Assembly: GCF_000002985.6 (NCBI RefSeq)
Contig: NC_003282.8
Coordinates: 4,154,001-4,218,000 of the forward strand
Length of the DNA: 64,000 bases
DNA from: Caenorhabditis elegans
Lineage: Eukaryota; Nematoda; Chromadorea; Rhabditida; Rhabditidae
Reading direction: 5' to 3'
The notes beneath the pieces were generated by a model. It had not been told where the DNA came from and did not search any database. It was given only the letters and a program-made list of their open reading frames with translations. Of this stretch, positions 1 through 10,778 are shown piece by piece. The first letter of the stretch is position 1; each line of letters begins with the position of its first letter. The translations under genes were made by a program, and so were the position numbers.

Positions 1-29
1 TTAACTACTGGCCACCATATGCTGACTAA
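1..29 (+). pseudogene. 3' tip of a member of the tandem 'WPPYAD' family
   Basis: The window opens inside the last exon of a gene like the copies at 1110-3099 and 5562-7789. The frame reads NYWPPYAD then TAA at 27-29, the same ending as in those copies. The rest lies outside the window, so I cannot tell whether this copy is intact. Confidence 0.6.
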
Positions 30-539
30 ATGCCAAGTTTTGCAATTAATTTGAATAAATATTTGAACATTCCAATAGCTTACACTTCGGTTTCAGGGCC
101 AACGGCCTATTGCGCCTCAAGCCTCTTATCTGTATTTTGACGTAAAATCATATTCTTGGAGTTTGTACCACCAAGTGCATAGATATATGTTTCACAGTGC
201 CCGACACTTTTTTGGCTTCTACGCCGCACTCATAAATCAAGTAACGCAAAATTGAATTTTTTTTTGAGTAAACGGTTTTTGAAAGTAAACCTTTCTAAGT
301 AAGTTCCTAATAGTAAGTAAGATAGTAAACCATCCGTTAAAATTCAACATTTTTGTCAGAAAAATCGACGAGACTCCTTTAAAATTTAACTGGCAAAATG
401 CTAGGCCGCTCACATTTTAATACTTTTTTTGTGTGTTTTTTCATAAATATTCTATACAATCCTTTCTTCCCATTTTCATTAGGGTTTTTTGTTAGTCCAC
501 TGCGTACAATAAATTTTTTTAATAAGTTAATTATTTCAG

Positions 540-732
540 GCAATTGAATATGATTGGTTGACTCTCGATGCTGCTATTTACAACATGACCCTTGAATACT
601 CATACTCGACTAATACCCCATTCAAAATGCAGATTAGACAATACGTGATGATGTAAGATACAATTTGAGATGGTTGATCTGAAAAATAACATTTCCAGCG
701 ATTCTGACCACTGGACACCATATGCGGACTAA
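540..732 (+). pseudogene. Orphan last two exons of the tandem family
   Basis: Two exons are readable. The first is 540-652 (acceptor TTATTTCAG, donor GTAAGA) and encodes DAAIYNMTLEYSYSTN and then QIRQY. The second is 699-732 and ends WTPYAD-stop. They match the final two exons of the copy at 1110-3099. None of the five upstream exons is present between 30 and 539, so this looks like a 3' remnant of a duplicated gene, not a working gene. Bases 30-539 are AT-rich and I see no gene there. Confidence 0.6.
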
Positions 733-1109
733 ATCTCGCTTTTCTCTACATATTCAACCGATTCAAATAAATATATGCTCATGAAGCAATTTTTTTTTCA
801 AAATTTCTTATCAGTTCCGAAATACTTAAAACATTTTCATCGCCTTACTTCCTTCTCTCCGTCTCTTGTATTACCACCACAAGCATCACATTGGTATAAA
901 GTCTTAGTACTTATTTGATGAGACATTACATTTCTTCCCATTGCATCAGTACTCCTCTATTATTCAGTCCCTTTAATAGTCCCATTTTCAGACAGAATCA
1001 GTTGCACACAACCAGTTCCATAATCACATTTAAAACCAAAACATAAAAAAATTAAAATTTTACAGATATTCAAGGAAAAAGTTAGGTTTATATAAGTAAT
1101 ATGTTTCAG

Positions 1110-3099
1110 AAACCCTTGATTGTGTACCAGCTGAACCGAAGATAATTTTATTCGCTTATTCAAATGATTTGGAGGCCAGTGTTGTTTCACAATCTGCCAG
1201 TGCTCTGTTTGTAGACTTGGGCTTCCACCGTGTAACAAAATTTGGAAACGTTCGATTTGACACTAGCCAATCTGCAGAAATATACTACAGTGATGACTTA
1301 CAGTAAGTGTTTATACATATGTTGGGATGTTTTTGTTCGACATTTTTAGACGGTTCAACACATCAGTGCTTGCTAACCTTCCCGATCCATCTCTTGGTTT
1401 TGGCAGCAGTTCAATTGGTAGTGACTCGTTGGAAATTATTGAGGTATCATCATTACTTATATATAAAAAACTATACATGGGGACGTTAAAATTGTAGTTT
1501 GTAGTCTGTGACGTCATACTTTTCAGAGGCAAGGTGTTTCAGGCTGTTGAAGGGATTATGGGTTAGGGTTAGTAGGGGGATATAGTCAGGGTGCCGTAGT
1601 AGTACTTTAGGGGTACTGGGGGTTTAATTTTTTAGAAAAAATCTGGAAATTTCTAGACTTTCTAAAAAAAATTTGAAAATTTTTTTGGCGGGAAATTTAA
1701 ATTTTCTGAGAAAAACATTTTGGTGGGAAATTAAAATCGTCTGACAATGAGAGAAAAATTTGACGGAAAACTCATCGGTTAGGGGTGAGTAGGGGATTTG
1801 GTGGGGGTACTGTAGTATTACTTTAGGGTTACTGTAGTTTAGGAAACATTGAGTTTTTGTTTTTTTTTTTGACGTATCTTGAAACTTCTAGAACTTTCTA
1901 AAAAATTTAGAAAAGTTCCAGAGTTTTCTAGAAAATCTGGAAACTTCTAAAAAGATTCTAGAAAAAATGAGTAAGATACTAAAAATTTCTTGAACGTCCG
2001 CAAAACTACATGAAAAATGCAACTGTACAAAAAGCTTATCACTTTCAAATTATTAAAACAATTTAGCGTACGCCACTCGGAGCACGCGCTTTGTGTTTCC
2101 AAACGATTGGTAGAAAAAAAATTGCATTTTCAGAAATTTTACGACAACTCTCCATTCTCCGTTTGCGGATCAATTGTTGTGATTCTCTCCAAGCGAAACC
2201 CAAACGAGGTTGACATTACTAATCTAGTAGCCAAAATTCGATCGCATCATGGAATGGTTCATGTAATTTCATCAAATACTCCATCCGGTGGATCTCAGCC
2301 ACTTACCCTCTATGATCTTTCATCTAAAACAAATGGACTAACCGATTTTCGAAATGATGATCAATTCTACGACGTGAGATTTCAGAGAGCGTTCCCCACT
2401 ACTAATTTATTTCAGTCTGCAATTGGTGGTGAAGGCTTATTTTTGCCTATAGCCCTTTATTCGGCGAATCCTTTAGTGTCCGGAAAAGGTTCTATCGTTC
2501 TTCCTCCACTACTCGTAACTTATCCATACGGAGGTAGCTTTGCAGTTACTGTACAGAACCATGGTACAAATTTTGATATATTTATCATCACTTATTAACA
2601 TTACAAATTAAGGTCCCATTGATACATTCCAATCATTTCACCTCTCTTGGTACAATGCTTCTTCAACTTCTAATGATGGTTTCTATGGATACCCAGGATC
2701 CCCATCCTACGAGGTAACGTTTCCTTAATACGATTAATACGATACCGTTTTTTCGATAATTATGATTACTGGAGACTGCTCGCACTAATTTTAGATAACT
2801 AATTTTTATTTTGAGGTTACTACTTTTGAAAGTAATAACCTCACGATTGAAGACGGACTCACTAATAGAGAATATATGTACTATAGCTATTTCAGAAAAA
2901 TGGCACAATCCGAACAGATGGTAGTTATCTCAGTGCTGCTATCTACAACATGACACTTGAATACTCATACTCGGACAATACCCCAATCAAACTGCAGATT
3001 AGACAATACGTTTACATGTAATATTATGTTAGGGCTAGTTCATCGGAAAAAACAATTTTTTTCAGCGGTATTGCCTACTGGCCACCATATGCTGACTAA
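1110..3099 (+). CDS. Nematode-specific family protein, most complete copy of the tandem array (5' end not found)
   Basis: Seven exons join in one frame: 1110-1302, 1350-1443, 2134-2373, 2416-2563, 2613-2713, 2896-3017 and 3066-3099 (stop TAA). With a two-base carry-over into the first of these, the total is an exact multiple of three, about 310 residues. Landmarks are FAYSNDL, FDTSQSAEIYY, NLPDPSLGFGSSSIGS, SIVVILSKRNPNEVDI, SSNTPSGGSQPLTLYDLS, VTVQNHGPIDTFQSF and the terminal WPPYAD. The ILSKR...SHHGM stretch resembles the later strands of a VWA-like fold, but that is only an impression. I recall large C. elegans families of this kind that are probably secreted; function unknown. No exon with a start codon and signal peptide was found in 733-1109, so the 5' end is unresolved or lost. 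Confidence 0.65.
1541..2011. repeat. Intronic repeat block shared with 5871-6260
   Basis: This block in the third intron begins near GGGTTAGGGTTAGTAGGGGG and contains repeated TTTTGGCGGGAAATT words and runs of TTCTAGAAA. The same block in the same order occupies the matching intron of the copy at 5562-7789. A shared intron of this length points to recent duplication of these two copies. Confidence 0.7.
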
Positions 3100-3691
3100 A
3101 TGCCAATTTTTGCAATTCATTTGAATAAATATATGAACATTCCGAACCTCTTGATCTGTTAACCTTTTTAAAAACACATTTTTACACACATTTTTATTCT
3201 CGTACTTGTTGAACGATTGTCTTACTTTTTTCATACAATCTCAAAAATCAAGCACCATAGACCAGTCCAATAATTTTTTTAAAAACATAGCTTCAGATGA
3301 AACTCATTACTTTGAGAGTTAATACTGAACTCAAACACACCCACAGAATTTGGTCTTACACTTAGTGTTGAAACTAAGAAGGTATTAAGCATTTTTTCAG
3401 TTCAAAATGTCTTATCAATCGGAAAAAAAACTTGAATTTTCATCGCCTTACCACATTCTCCTTATGTCTAGTATTATTTGAACTATTTAACACCGACTCG
3501 TATAAAGGCAATACATTTCTCCAACTAGCTTCAGTACGTATCTATTATTCATTCCCCATATAATCCTAATTTCAGATAATTTCATACAAATTCAGATATA
3601 CCAAGTTGCACACAACCAATCCTAAAATTAAAAATGATTTTACAGATATTCTAGGAGAATCGTGTTCTTAACTTAACATTATTATTTTTAG
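3100..3691. other. Intergenic DNA between tandem copies
   Basis: Contains the 3' flank of the upstream copy and an AT-rich stretch. At 3588-3640 is a degenerate counterpart of the ACCAAGTTGCACACAACC segment that also precedes the other copies (near 1003 and 5450). No convincing start codon or signal peptide exon was found. Confidence 0.5.
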
Positions 3692-5189
3692 CAACCCTTG
3701 AATGTTTACCAAGTGACCCCAAGACATTGCTGTTCGCTTATTCAAACGATTTGGAGCCCCATGTAGTTGAACTAACATTTGATGTCGTGAAGGTTTACAT
3801 AGAGGATGATAACTACAACACGTTCGCAAGTGTTCGATTTGATACCCGCCAAGAGGAAGAAATCAATTACTATTATAGCCTCAAGTAAGTTTTTGTACAA
3901 GTAAAGTTTAATTGGTATCAAGTTAGAGAGTTAAATACATCGATTCTTGCCCACCTTCCCGATCCTTCCCTTGGATTCGAAAGCAGTTCAATTGGAAGTG
4001 ACTCGTTGAAAATTGTTGAGGTTTTGTAATCTAGATCAGAACCTAACATTAAACATATAAAAAAGTTTAGAAATTTTACAATAGCACTCAATTTTCCACT
4101 TGCGGATCCATTGTGTTAATATTATCAAAGCGGAACCCAAATGAGAATGATATTTCCAAACTAGTAGCTAAAGTTCGATCCCACCATGGAATGGTTTTTG
4201 TAATTTTTTCAAATACTCCATCAGGCGGATCCCAACCACTTACACTATATGACCTCTCATCAAAAACCAATGGACTAGCCGATTTCCGGAATGATGATGA
4301 ATTTGACGAGGTGAGACTTTTATGGATTATTTTCAAATTAAAACAACCCAAAACTCTTTTCAGTCTGTCATACCATTTGCTGGACTGAACTATCCCATAG
4401 TTAATTACGCGGTGAATCCATTAGTATCCGGCAATGGCTCCACTGTACTGCCTCCACTATACCAAGCTCATCCCAGCCAAGCCAAGCTCACAGTTACTGT
4501 ACAGAATCATGGTACACATTCTTATTACGACAACACAAAATTCTGCAAATTTGTTTTGCAAAACATATTTGACGCACAAAATATCTCGTAGCAAAAACTA
4601 CAGTAATTATTTAAATGACTACTTAAGCGCTTGTGTCGATTTGAGGGCTCCATTTATGAATTGAACTTCTTTTCGAATAGTGGTAGCGGTATTCCATTTT
4701 TCTTTGTTTCTCCGTATTATTTTCTCATATTTTTTGCCTAATTTTAATACTCTATCCATTAATAAATGATTTTAATTCACCGTCATTTAAAGAATTCCTG
4801 TAGTTTTCGCTACAAGATATTTTGCGCGTCAAATATGTTGTGCAATACGCATTCTCAGATATTTTGTGTTCCTGTAATATATGAAAACTTTATAAATGTA
4901 CATTAAGGTCCCATTGATACATTCCAGTCGTTTGAGCTATTTTGGTATAACGCTTCATCGTCTACCAATGGTGGTCATGGTCTAGTTAATCTGGTACAGT
5001 TTCTTTAAATATCGTTTTAAGTTATTTTTATTAAGCTTTTTTTATTAGTCCTCCGACAGTTGCGTGCAATAATTTTTTTTAATTTTTTTCAACGAAATGG
5101 CACGATTGAATATGATTGGATTACTCTCGATGCTGCTATTTACAACATGACACAGGGATATCGGCTATTGGACACCATATGCAGACTAA
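3692..5189 (+). pseudogene. Second copy of the tandem family, 3' end damaged
   Basis: Exons 3692-3884, 3927-4020, 4071-4310 and 4364-4511 match the intact copy exon for exon in length (193, 94, 240 and 148 bases). Exon 4908-4993 is 15 bases shorter but in frame. The next exon has lost its splice acceptor: the family TTTCAG reads TTTCAACG at 5086-5093. Its sequence then jumps from the YNMT codons at about 5150 straight into GATATCGGCTATTGG, skipping the EYSYS...QIRQY segment and the last intron, and the WTPYAD ending is out of frame. An approximately 350-bp MITE sits in the intron at 4512-4907. Probably a recent pseudogene; a shortened product is possible. Confidence 0.6.
4524..4878. mobile_element. 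Palindromic MITE in an intron of the second tandem copy
   Basis: The ends are inverted copies. ATATTTGACGCACAAAATAT, followed by TCGTAGCAAAAACTACAG (about 4565-4605), is matched on the other strand by the sequence ending GCGCGTCAAATATG (4798-4837). Weaker complementarity extends outward to about 4524 and 4878. I recognise this as one of the common C. elegans foldback repeats. No coding capacity. Confidence 0.7.
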
Positions 5190-5223
5190 ATACTGCTTTT
5201 TTTACCTATTCAACCGATTCAAA

Positions 5224-5561
5224 TAAATCTCACGAAGCTTTTTTTTTCAAAATTTCTTATCAGTTCCGAAATACTTAAAACAGTTTCATCGCCTTACTTC
5301 CTTTTCTCTGTCTCTTGTATTACCACCACAAGCATCACATTGGTATAAAGTCTTAGTACTTATTTGATGAGACATTACATTTCTTCACATTGCATCAGTA
5401 CTCCTCTATTATTCATTCCCTTTAATAGTCCCCATTTTCAGACAGAATCAGTTGCACACAACCAGTTCCATAATCACATTAAAATCAAAATATAAAAAAA
5501 TATTTAAAATTTTACAGATATTCCCGGAAAAAGTTAGATTTTTGTAAGTTATATGTTTCAG
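5224..5561. other. Intergenic DNA, duplicated flank
   Basis: This stretch is nearly identical to 780-1109 upstream of the first copy (same TTCCGAAATACTTAAAACA...TGCATCAGTACTCCTC order), showing that the duplicated unit included the 5' flank. No start exon recognised. Confidence 0.5.
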
Positions 5562-7789
5562 AAACCCCTGATTGCCTACCAGCTGACCCGAAGTTAATTT
5601 TATTCGCTTATTCAAATGATTTGAAGGCCAGTGTTGTTTCGGAATCGGCCAGTTCCTTGTTTGCCAACTTCTATGTAACAAAATTTGGAAACGTTCGATT
5701 TGACACTAGCCAATCTGCAGAAATATACTACAGTGATGACTTACAGTAAGTGTTTATACATATGTTAACTCGTTGGAAATTCTTATGGTATCATCATGAC
5801 TTATATATTTAAAAAAAATGCATGGGGACGTTACAATTGTAGTTTGTAGTCTGTGACGTCATACGTTTCAGAGGCACGGTGTTTCAGGCTGTTGAAGGGA
5901 TTATGGGTTAGGGTTAGTAGGGGGATATGGTCAGGAGGTGAAAAATATTTTGGCGGGAAATTTAAATTTTCTGAGAAAAACATTTTGGCGGGAAATTAAA
6001 ATCGTCTGACAATGAGAGAAAAATTTGACGGGAAATTCATCGGTTAGGGGATTTTGTGGGGGTACTGTAGTATTACTTTAGGATTACTGTAGTTTAGGAA
6101 ACATTGAGTTTTTGTTTTTTTGACGTATCTTGAAACTTCTATGTATAATCATTTAGAAAAAATTTAGAAAAGTTCCAGAGTTTTCTAGAAAATCTGGAAA
6201 CTTTTAAAAAATTTCTAGAAAAAATGAGTCAGATACTAAAAATTTCTTGAACGTCCGGAAAACTACATGAAAAAATGTAACTGTACAAAAAGCTTATCAT
6301 TGTACAAATTTTTAAAACAATTTAGCGTACGCCACTCGGAGCGCGCGCTTTGTGTTTCCAAACGGCTGGTAGAAAAATATTTTCATTTTCAGAAATTTTA
6401 TGACAATTCACCATTCTCTCTTTGCGGTTCTGTTGTTGTGATTCTCTCGAAACGAAACCCAAATGAGAATAATATTTCCAATCTAGTAGCCAAAATTCGA
6501 TCGCATCATGGAATGGTTCATGTAATTTCATCAAATACTCCATCAGGTGGATCCCAACCACTCACCCTCTATGACCTCTCATTTAAAACAAATGGACTAG
6601 CCGATTTTCGAAATGATGATCAATTCAACGATGTAAGATTTCAGAGGTCGCTCCTCACTCTTAATTAATTTCAGTCTCAAATTCGTTTTTTTGGGCTATT
6701 TTGGCCTGTAGCCATTTATTCGGTGAATCCTGTAGTGTCCGGAAAAGGCTCCATTGTACTGCCTTCACTGTTCCACACTAAACCCAACGGGACATTCTTT
6801 GCCGGGGTCGACTTTGCAGTAACTGTACAGAACCATGGTACAAATTTTGATATGATTATCATAACTTGTTAATATTACAAATTGAGGTCCCATTGATACA
6901 TTCCAATCATTTTACCTTTCTTGGTACAATGCTTCATCATCTACCAATGGTGGTTTTTATGGATATCCAGGATCCCCATCCAATGAGGTAACGTTTCCTA
7001 CATGTACTCATACGATACCGTTTTTTGAGGTTACTACCTTTGAAAGTAATAACCTCACGATTAGAGACTAAATGATTAAAGGATTAAAGGTCGATCCGTT
7101 TTTCAAGCGTTGTGCACTGATTTTTTTGGTTTTTTGAGACCAAAAAAACCAAAAAATAAATTGCAACACTGATTCAGCAAAAAATTAAACAAATGAGAAC
7201 AAAAAACCTTGTTCAATCGTTCGTGTGTTCAATTTTTAATATTTCATGAAAAATTCCTGTTTTGTCCCGTTTGATATCAAACCGTGAAATTTTTTTTGTT
7301 TTTTGTTTTTTTTAGTTTTTTTTTGTTGGTTTTTTTGAAAATTTCGATTTTTTGTTTCTTGTTTTTTGGTCCAAAGTTCGACCAAAAATTTTTTTGTTTT
7401 CTGGTCGAAGTTTGTTTTTGTAATACCTGGTGGTGATCCTACTGGGCGGTAATTTAAGCCACACCCAAGCTGGGGACTGTGGCCGTTTTATAACTTCAGT
7501 AACTGTTTGATAAGACAATAAATTTCGAGAGCAGGCTCCAGTAATCCTATGCCTCACTAACAGGGAATATACGTTAGCTATTTCAGAAAAATAGCACAAT
7601 TCGAGCAGGCTATGGAAACCTCGATGCTGCTATCTACAACATGAAACTTGAGTACTCATATTCTGACAATACGCCAATCAAACTCCAAATTAGACAATAC
7701 GCTGCGATGTAAGATAATGTTAGTGCTAGTTCATCAGAAAAATAACTTTTTTCAGCGATATTGACTACTGGCCACCATATGCTGACTAA
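5562..7789 (+). pseudogene. Third copy of the tandem family, exon 2 deleted
   Basis: Exons 5562-5745, 6393-6632, 6675-6837, 6887-6987, 7587-7708 and 7756-7789 are clear and keep the family splice sites, ending WPPYAD-stop. The 94-bp exon encoding the NLPDPSLGFGSSS segment is missing. At 5766-5800 the sequence passes from the first intron directly to the tail of that exon, TTAACTCGTTGGAAATTCTT, so the acceptor and most of the exon are gone. Because 94 is not a multiple of three, joining the neighbours shifts the frame. The copy is otherwise closest to 1110-3099, including its large third intron. Intron 6988-7586 holds an additional FUN repeat block. Confidence 0.6.
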
Positions 7790-8439
7790 ATGCCAAGTTT
7801 TGCAATTCATTTGAATAAACATTTGAACATTCCAATAGCTTACACATTTCAACAGATAACACTTCAAAAGTTTTTTAGTCTGGGAGATTGATAAAAATTT
7901 GTTTCAAAGTAATTTTGCAGAAATTAAAATTCTGCCACACTATCCTGTATGGAAGAATTTACATGTCGATGTGCATTCTTCTAGTTGATAACTTTGAGAC
8001 TCAGCGAACGCTTGACAAGTTATCACTGCTTGTTCAAGTACTGATTTCGAGCTCCAAATTTATTGTGCTGGTTGCCAGGAGCCACTGGTTTCAGGTTTCA
8101 TGCTGCAAAGTCATCTTCAGTGTTTCACTGAAGATCCACAAAACGAATATATAGTTTGGCTGCTTAACCATTGAAAATCTATTAGTTTTTGTTCAGTACC
8201 GAAAATTCAGATCGGTGAATTCGAGAAAGTTTTGGAAGAGCTGCGGGATGTTTTTGTTCATAGTTTCTAGAAAATTTGGAGCCACGGGGTAAATAAATAA
8301 ATTTTTAAATAAATTAGATAAGTTCAAACGTGAATATGAACTTTCTGCCCTTTCTGCCCTATCCCTTTTCCCCACGTATTCAATTTTCGAAACAACAAAT
8401 AAAATCAATACTCCCTTCGATTGAAATTCATTCATTTTC
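7790..8439. promoter_or_regulatory. Intergenic / probable scramblase-cluster promoter region
   Basis: No convincing gene. The ORFs here lack splice or codon support. The stretch ends in the leader of the first scramblase gene (about 8440-8465). The start of transcription cannot be placed from sequence alone. Confidence 0.3.
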
Positions 8440-8465
8440 GACTAGTGAACAACGATCTGATATGT

Positions 8466-8518
8466 GAGTTTTCTTATATCTGTCAGTGTTCCCCAAAAAA
8501 CCCGCAAAATTTTTTCAG
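8466..8518 (+). other. 5'UTR intron of scramblase gene 1
   Basis: A GTGAGTTTTCTT donor at 8465 and a TTTTTTCAG acceptor ending at 8518 flank a short intron just before the start codon. The same arrangement and related sequence precede gene 2 (about 10722-10776) and gene 3 (about 12476-12530). This shows the three genes were duplicated with their leaders. Confidence 0.6.
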
Positions 8519-8521
8519 AAA

Positions 8522-10423
8522 ATGAACAAACAACCGGGACAGCAACCATTGAGATCGCTTAGCTTGACGTCTGCGGCCAAGTCACCTGAGGAGGTTGAGC
8601 CGGAGCAGGATTCGAAGAAAGGAGAGCCACGTGCCAAGGCTGCAGGATTCGGAGGAGGTGGAGGTGGTGGAAAGAGACTCCCAGAGGCAAGATCTACGCC
8701 AATGGTCATTCCGAACCAGGTAGCAGCGATGCCGGTTCAGATGACTGTAAGTCATTCTAGCTAATAGTGATCGTTTTAACTTTTGACTTTTCAGGGCTTC
8801 GTCCAACTTGTCGCCAACAACATTCTCAGCGCCATTGCCCATACCAACTCTGTGATGGTTGTCCAATGCATCAAACCCCTCGAGATCTTCACCGGATTCG
8901 AAACTCCGAATCGCTACGTGGTCCATGACATGTACTGCCGCCCGCTGCTTTATTGTATGGAAAGATCGAACATCTTCGCTCGTCAGTACGAAGGAAACGA
9001 TCGTAACTTCGGAATGCAGATCATGGATACCCACGGAGCTCAGGTGATGACGTGCTTCAGAGGAAGACCATGCTGCTCGACCGATGATTTTCTGAGCACC
9101 CAGTTCCTCGATCAGCAGATTGGGATGATGAAGAAGGAGTGCTGCAATCCTAATGTGAGTGCTAGTATCAAGTAAAACTACAGTAATCCAGAGCCCTGAA
9201 GCATTCTTTGGAAAAATCACATTTTTCTCAAAAGAGATCTTTTCGCTGATCTGAGTTTGCATCAATCTTGATCGAGCTTAGAGCCAGGGCTGTGCGGCAA
9301 ATTTTGAAACTTGCAGTGCTCGGCAAACGGCAAATTTGCCGCACACCCCTGATGCCCTATCTATAGTCCGATCTATAATATATCTGTAACTTGGCACATA
9401 GCAACCTAGAGTCTTTCCGCTTTGCTCTGCCGCCCAGCCGCAAGACATTGATACACAAAAGAGAGCAAAGCGGAAGGACTGTAGGTTGCAATGTGCCAAG
9501 TTTGTACTGACATAGATATAGACTATAGGTTACTAGACTGTCCAAATGTCTTTCAGTATTAAGATGTTTATCTAGAAAGCCTATTACTTGGTACATAGAC
9601 GTACAGGTTTCACGCCTTTGCTCTGCCGCCCAGCGGCTAGGCATTGACACACTAAAAGAGAGAAACACAGAGCAAGGCGGAAGGACCGTACGTCACCAAT
9701 GTACCAAGTTACAGATATAAATTGCACTATACAATTGCACTATACGTAGATCTATAGATCTATATCTATATACCGCTGAACGGCAACATCGGGACTAGCA
9801 TGACACCTTGTACAAGGGCAAACTCGGCAAATTTGCCGAGCTCAACTAACTCCGAAAAATTTGATGTTTTTTGAAGCACCAAAACTACTGAATTTTTAAC
9901 GCGGCAAATTCGCCAAATTCGCCAAACTTGCCGCACACCCCTGATCAGAGCAATCGTTCCTATAGGCTGAAGCTTTATTAGCTCTTCACCTGAATCTCCC
10001 ATCCTCCTTGAGACACATCCTATTAACCTTTTCTTTCAGTTCGAGCTCGTCGGATCCGGCTGCAACCAGCCCCTGCTCATCCAATCTCCAGGTTGTGCAG
10101 GCTGTGGTGGCACCCAGAAGTTCCCAGTGATGACCTTCAATGGTGTGCTCGTCGGAGAAATTGTCCGCCTCTACCCGGGATTCATGCAGGAGATGTTCAC
10201 CGATGCGGACACCTATATTGTTCATTGTAAGCATTTTATTCTAAGCTTCTGATCTTTTCTATCTTAATTTTGGAATATTTCAGTCCCAATGGACATGCCG
10301 CCAATCTTGAAGCTTCTGCTTGTCACCTCGGTTTTCCTGATCGACTTCACCTACTTCGAGGATCGTAACCAGGATCAACATCGTAACGGCGGAATGCATA
10401 GCGGAATGCATAGCAGCTTCTAA
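8522..10423 (+). CDS. Phospholipid scramblase family protein, gene 1
   Basis: Four exons (8522-8746, 8795-9154, 10040-10226, 10284-10423) give 303 residues. The N-terminus is Gly/Lys-rich and disordered. Scramblase landmarks follow: PLEIFTGFETPNRYVVHDMY, a Cys-rich RGRPCC and ECCNPN (candidate palmitoylation cysteines), PVMTFNGVLVGEIVRLYPGF and the acidic EMFTDADTYIVHF segment typical of the Ca2+-binding part of the family. A hydrophobic stretch near the C-terminus, LKLLLVTSVFLIDFTYFE, is the usual single membrane span. Family members are Ca2+-responsive membrane proteins linked to bilayer lipid movement; function here is inferred from family. The start sits three bases after a TTTTTTCAG acceptor. 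AATAAA at 10465 is the likely poly(A) signal. C. elegans names this family scrm; I am not sure which member this is. Confidence 0.9.
9389..9502. mobile_element. Hairpin MITE, copy 1, in intron 2 of scramblase gene 1
   Basis: ACTTGGCACATAGCAACCTA at the left is matched in inverted orientation by TAGGTTGCAATGTGCCAAGT at the right, with GCTTTGCTCTGCC inside. A related hairpin lies 84 bp downstream. Confidence 0.75.
9586..9710. mobile_element. Hairpin MITE, copy 2, in the same intron
   Basis: ACTTGGTACATAGACGTACA at the left pairs with the inverted TACGTCACCAATGTACCAAGT at the right, and the centre again has GCCTTTGCTCTGCC. It is clearly related to the hairpin at 9389-9502. Both are flanked by CGGCAAATTTGCCGCACACC-type palindromes at about 9288-9350 and 9821-9945. 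Confidence 0.75.
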
Positions 10424-10778
10424 ACTTATAAAGGATCCTGTTCACAAATTCACTTGCAAACTAGAATAAACTAGTTTTTTCTGGCTTCTTCTTACTATAC
10501 CTACTAGCTGATAATTTCTCAGCAAAAGATTGCGTTTTCTGGGCACAAATGACTTGTTAAAATTGCGATAACTAATACACGTGCAGCAGACAACAATTCC
10601 GCAGATAATTTCCTATTTTTTTCCAACAGAAATTTAAATCTGACGTGAAGTTCCACATAGTACAATCAGATCAGATTTTCAAAATTAATTTATTTCCGAC
10701 TTGTGACCAACACTTTTCTATGTGAGTTTTCTTATTTCTCTTGGTTTTCCCTCAAAACCCGCATAATTTTTTCAGAAA

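Noticed and set aside
7312-7599. Minus-strand ORF in the intron of the third tandem copy
   Set aside because: It covers an AT-rich repeat and the next exon antisense; no coding signal.
7888-8154. 88-codon plus-strand ORF upstream of the scramblase cluster
   Set aside because: Composition is that of random AT-rich DNA and no family or splice evidence was found.
8582-9265. 227-residue minus-strand ORF across scramblase gene 1
   Set aside because: It is antisense to two well-supported exons of a scramblase gene and has no family motif; similar shadows occur at 10863-11177 and 13740-14099.
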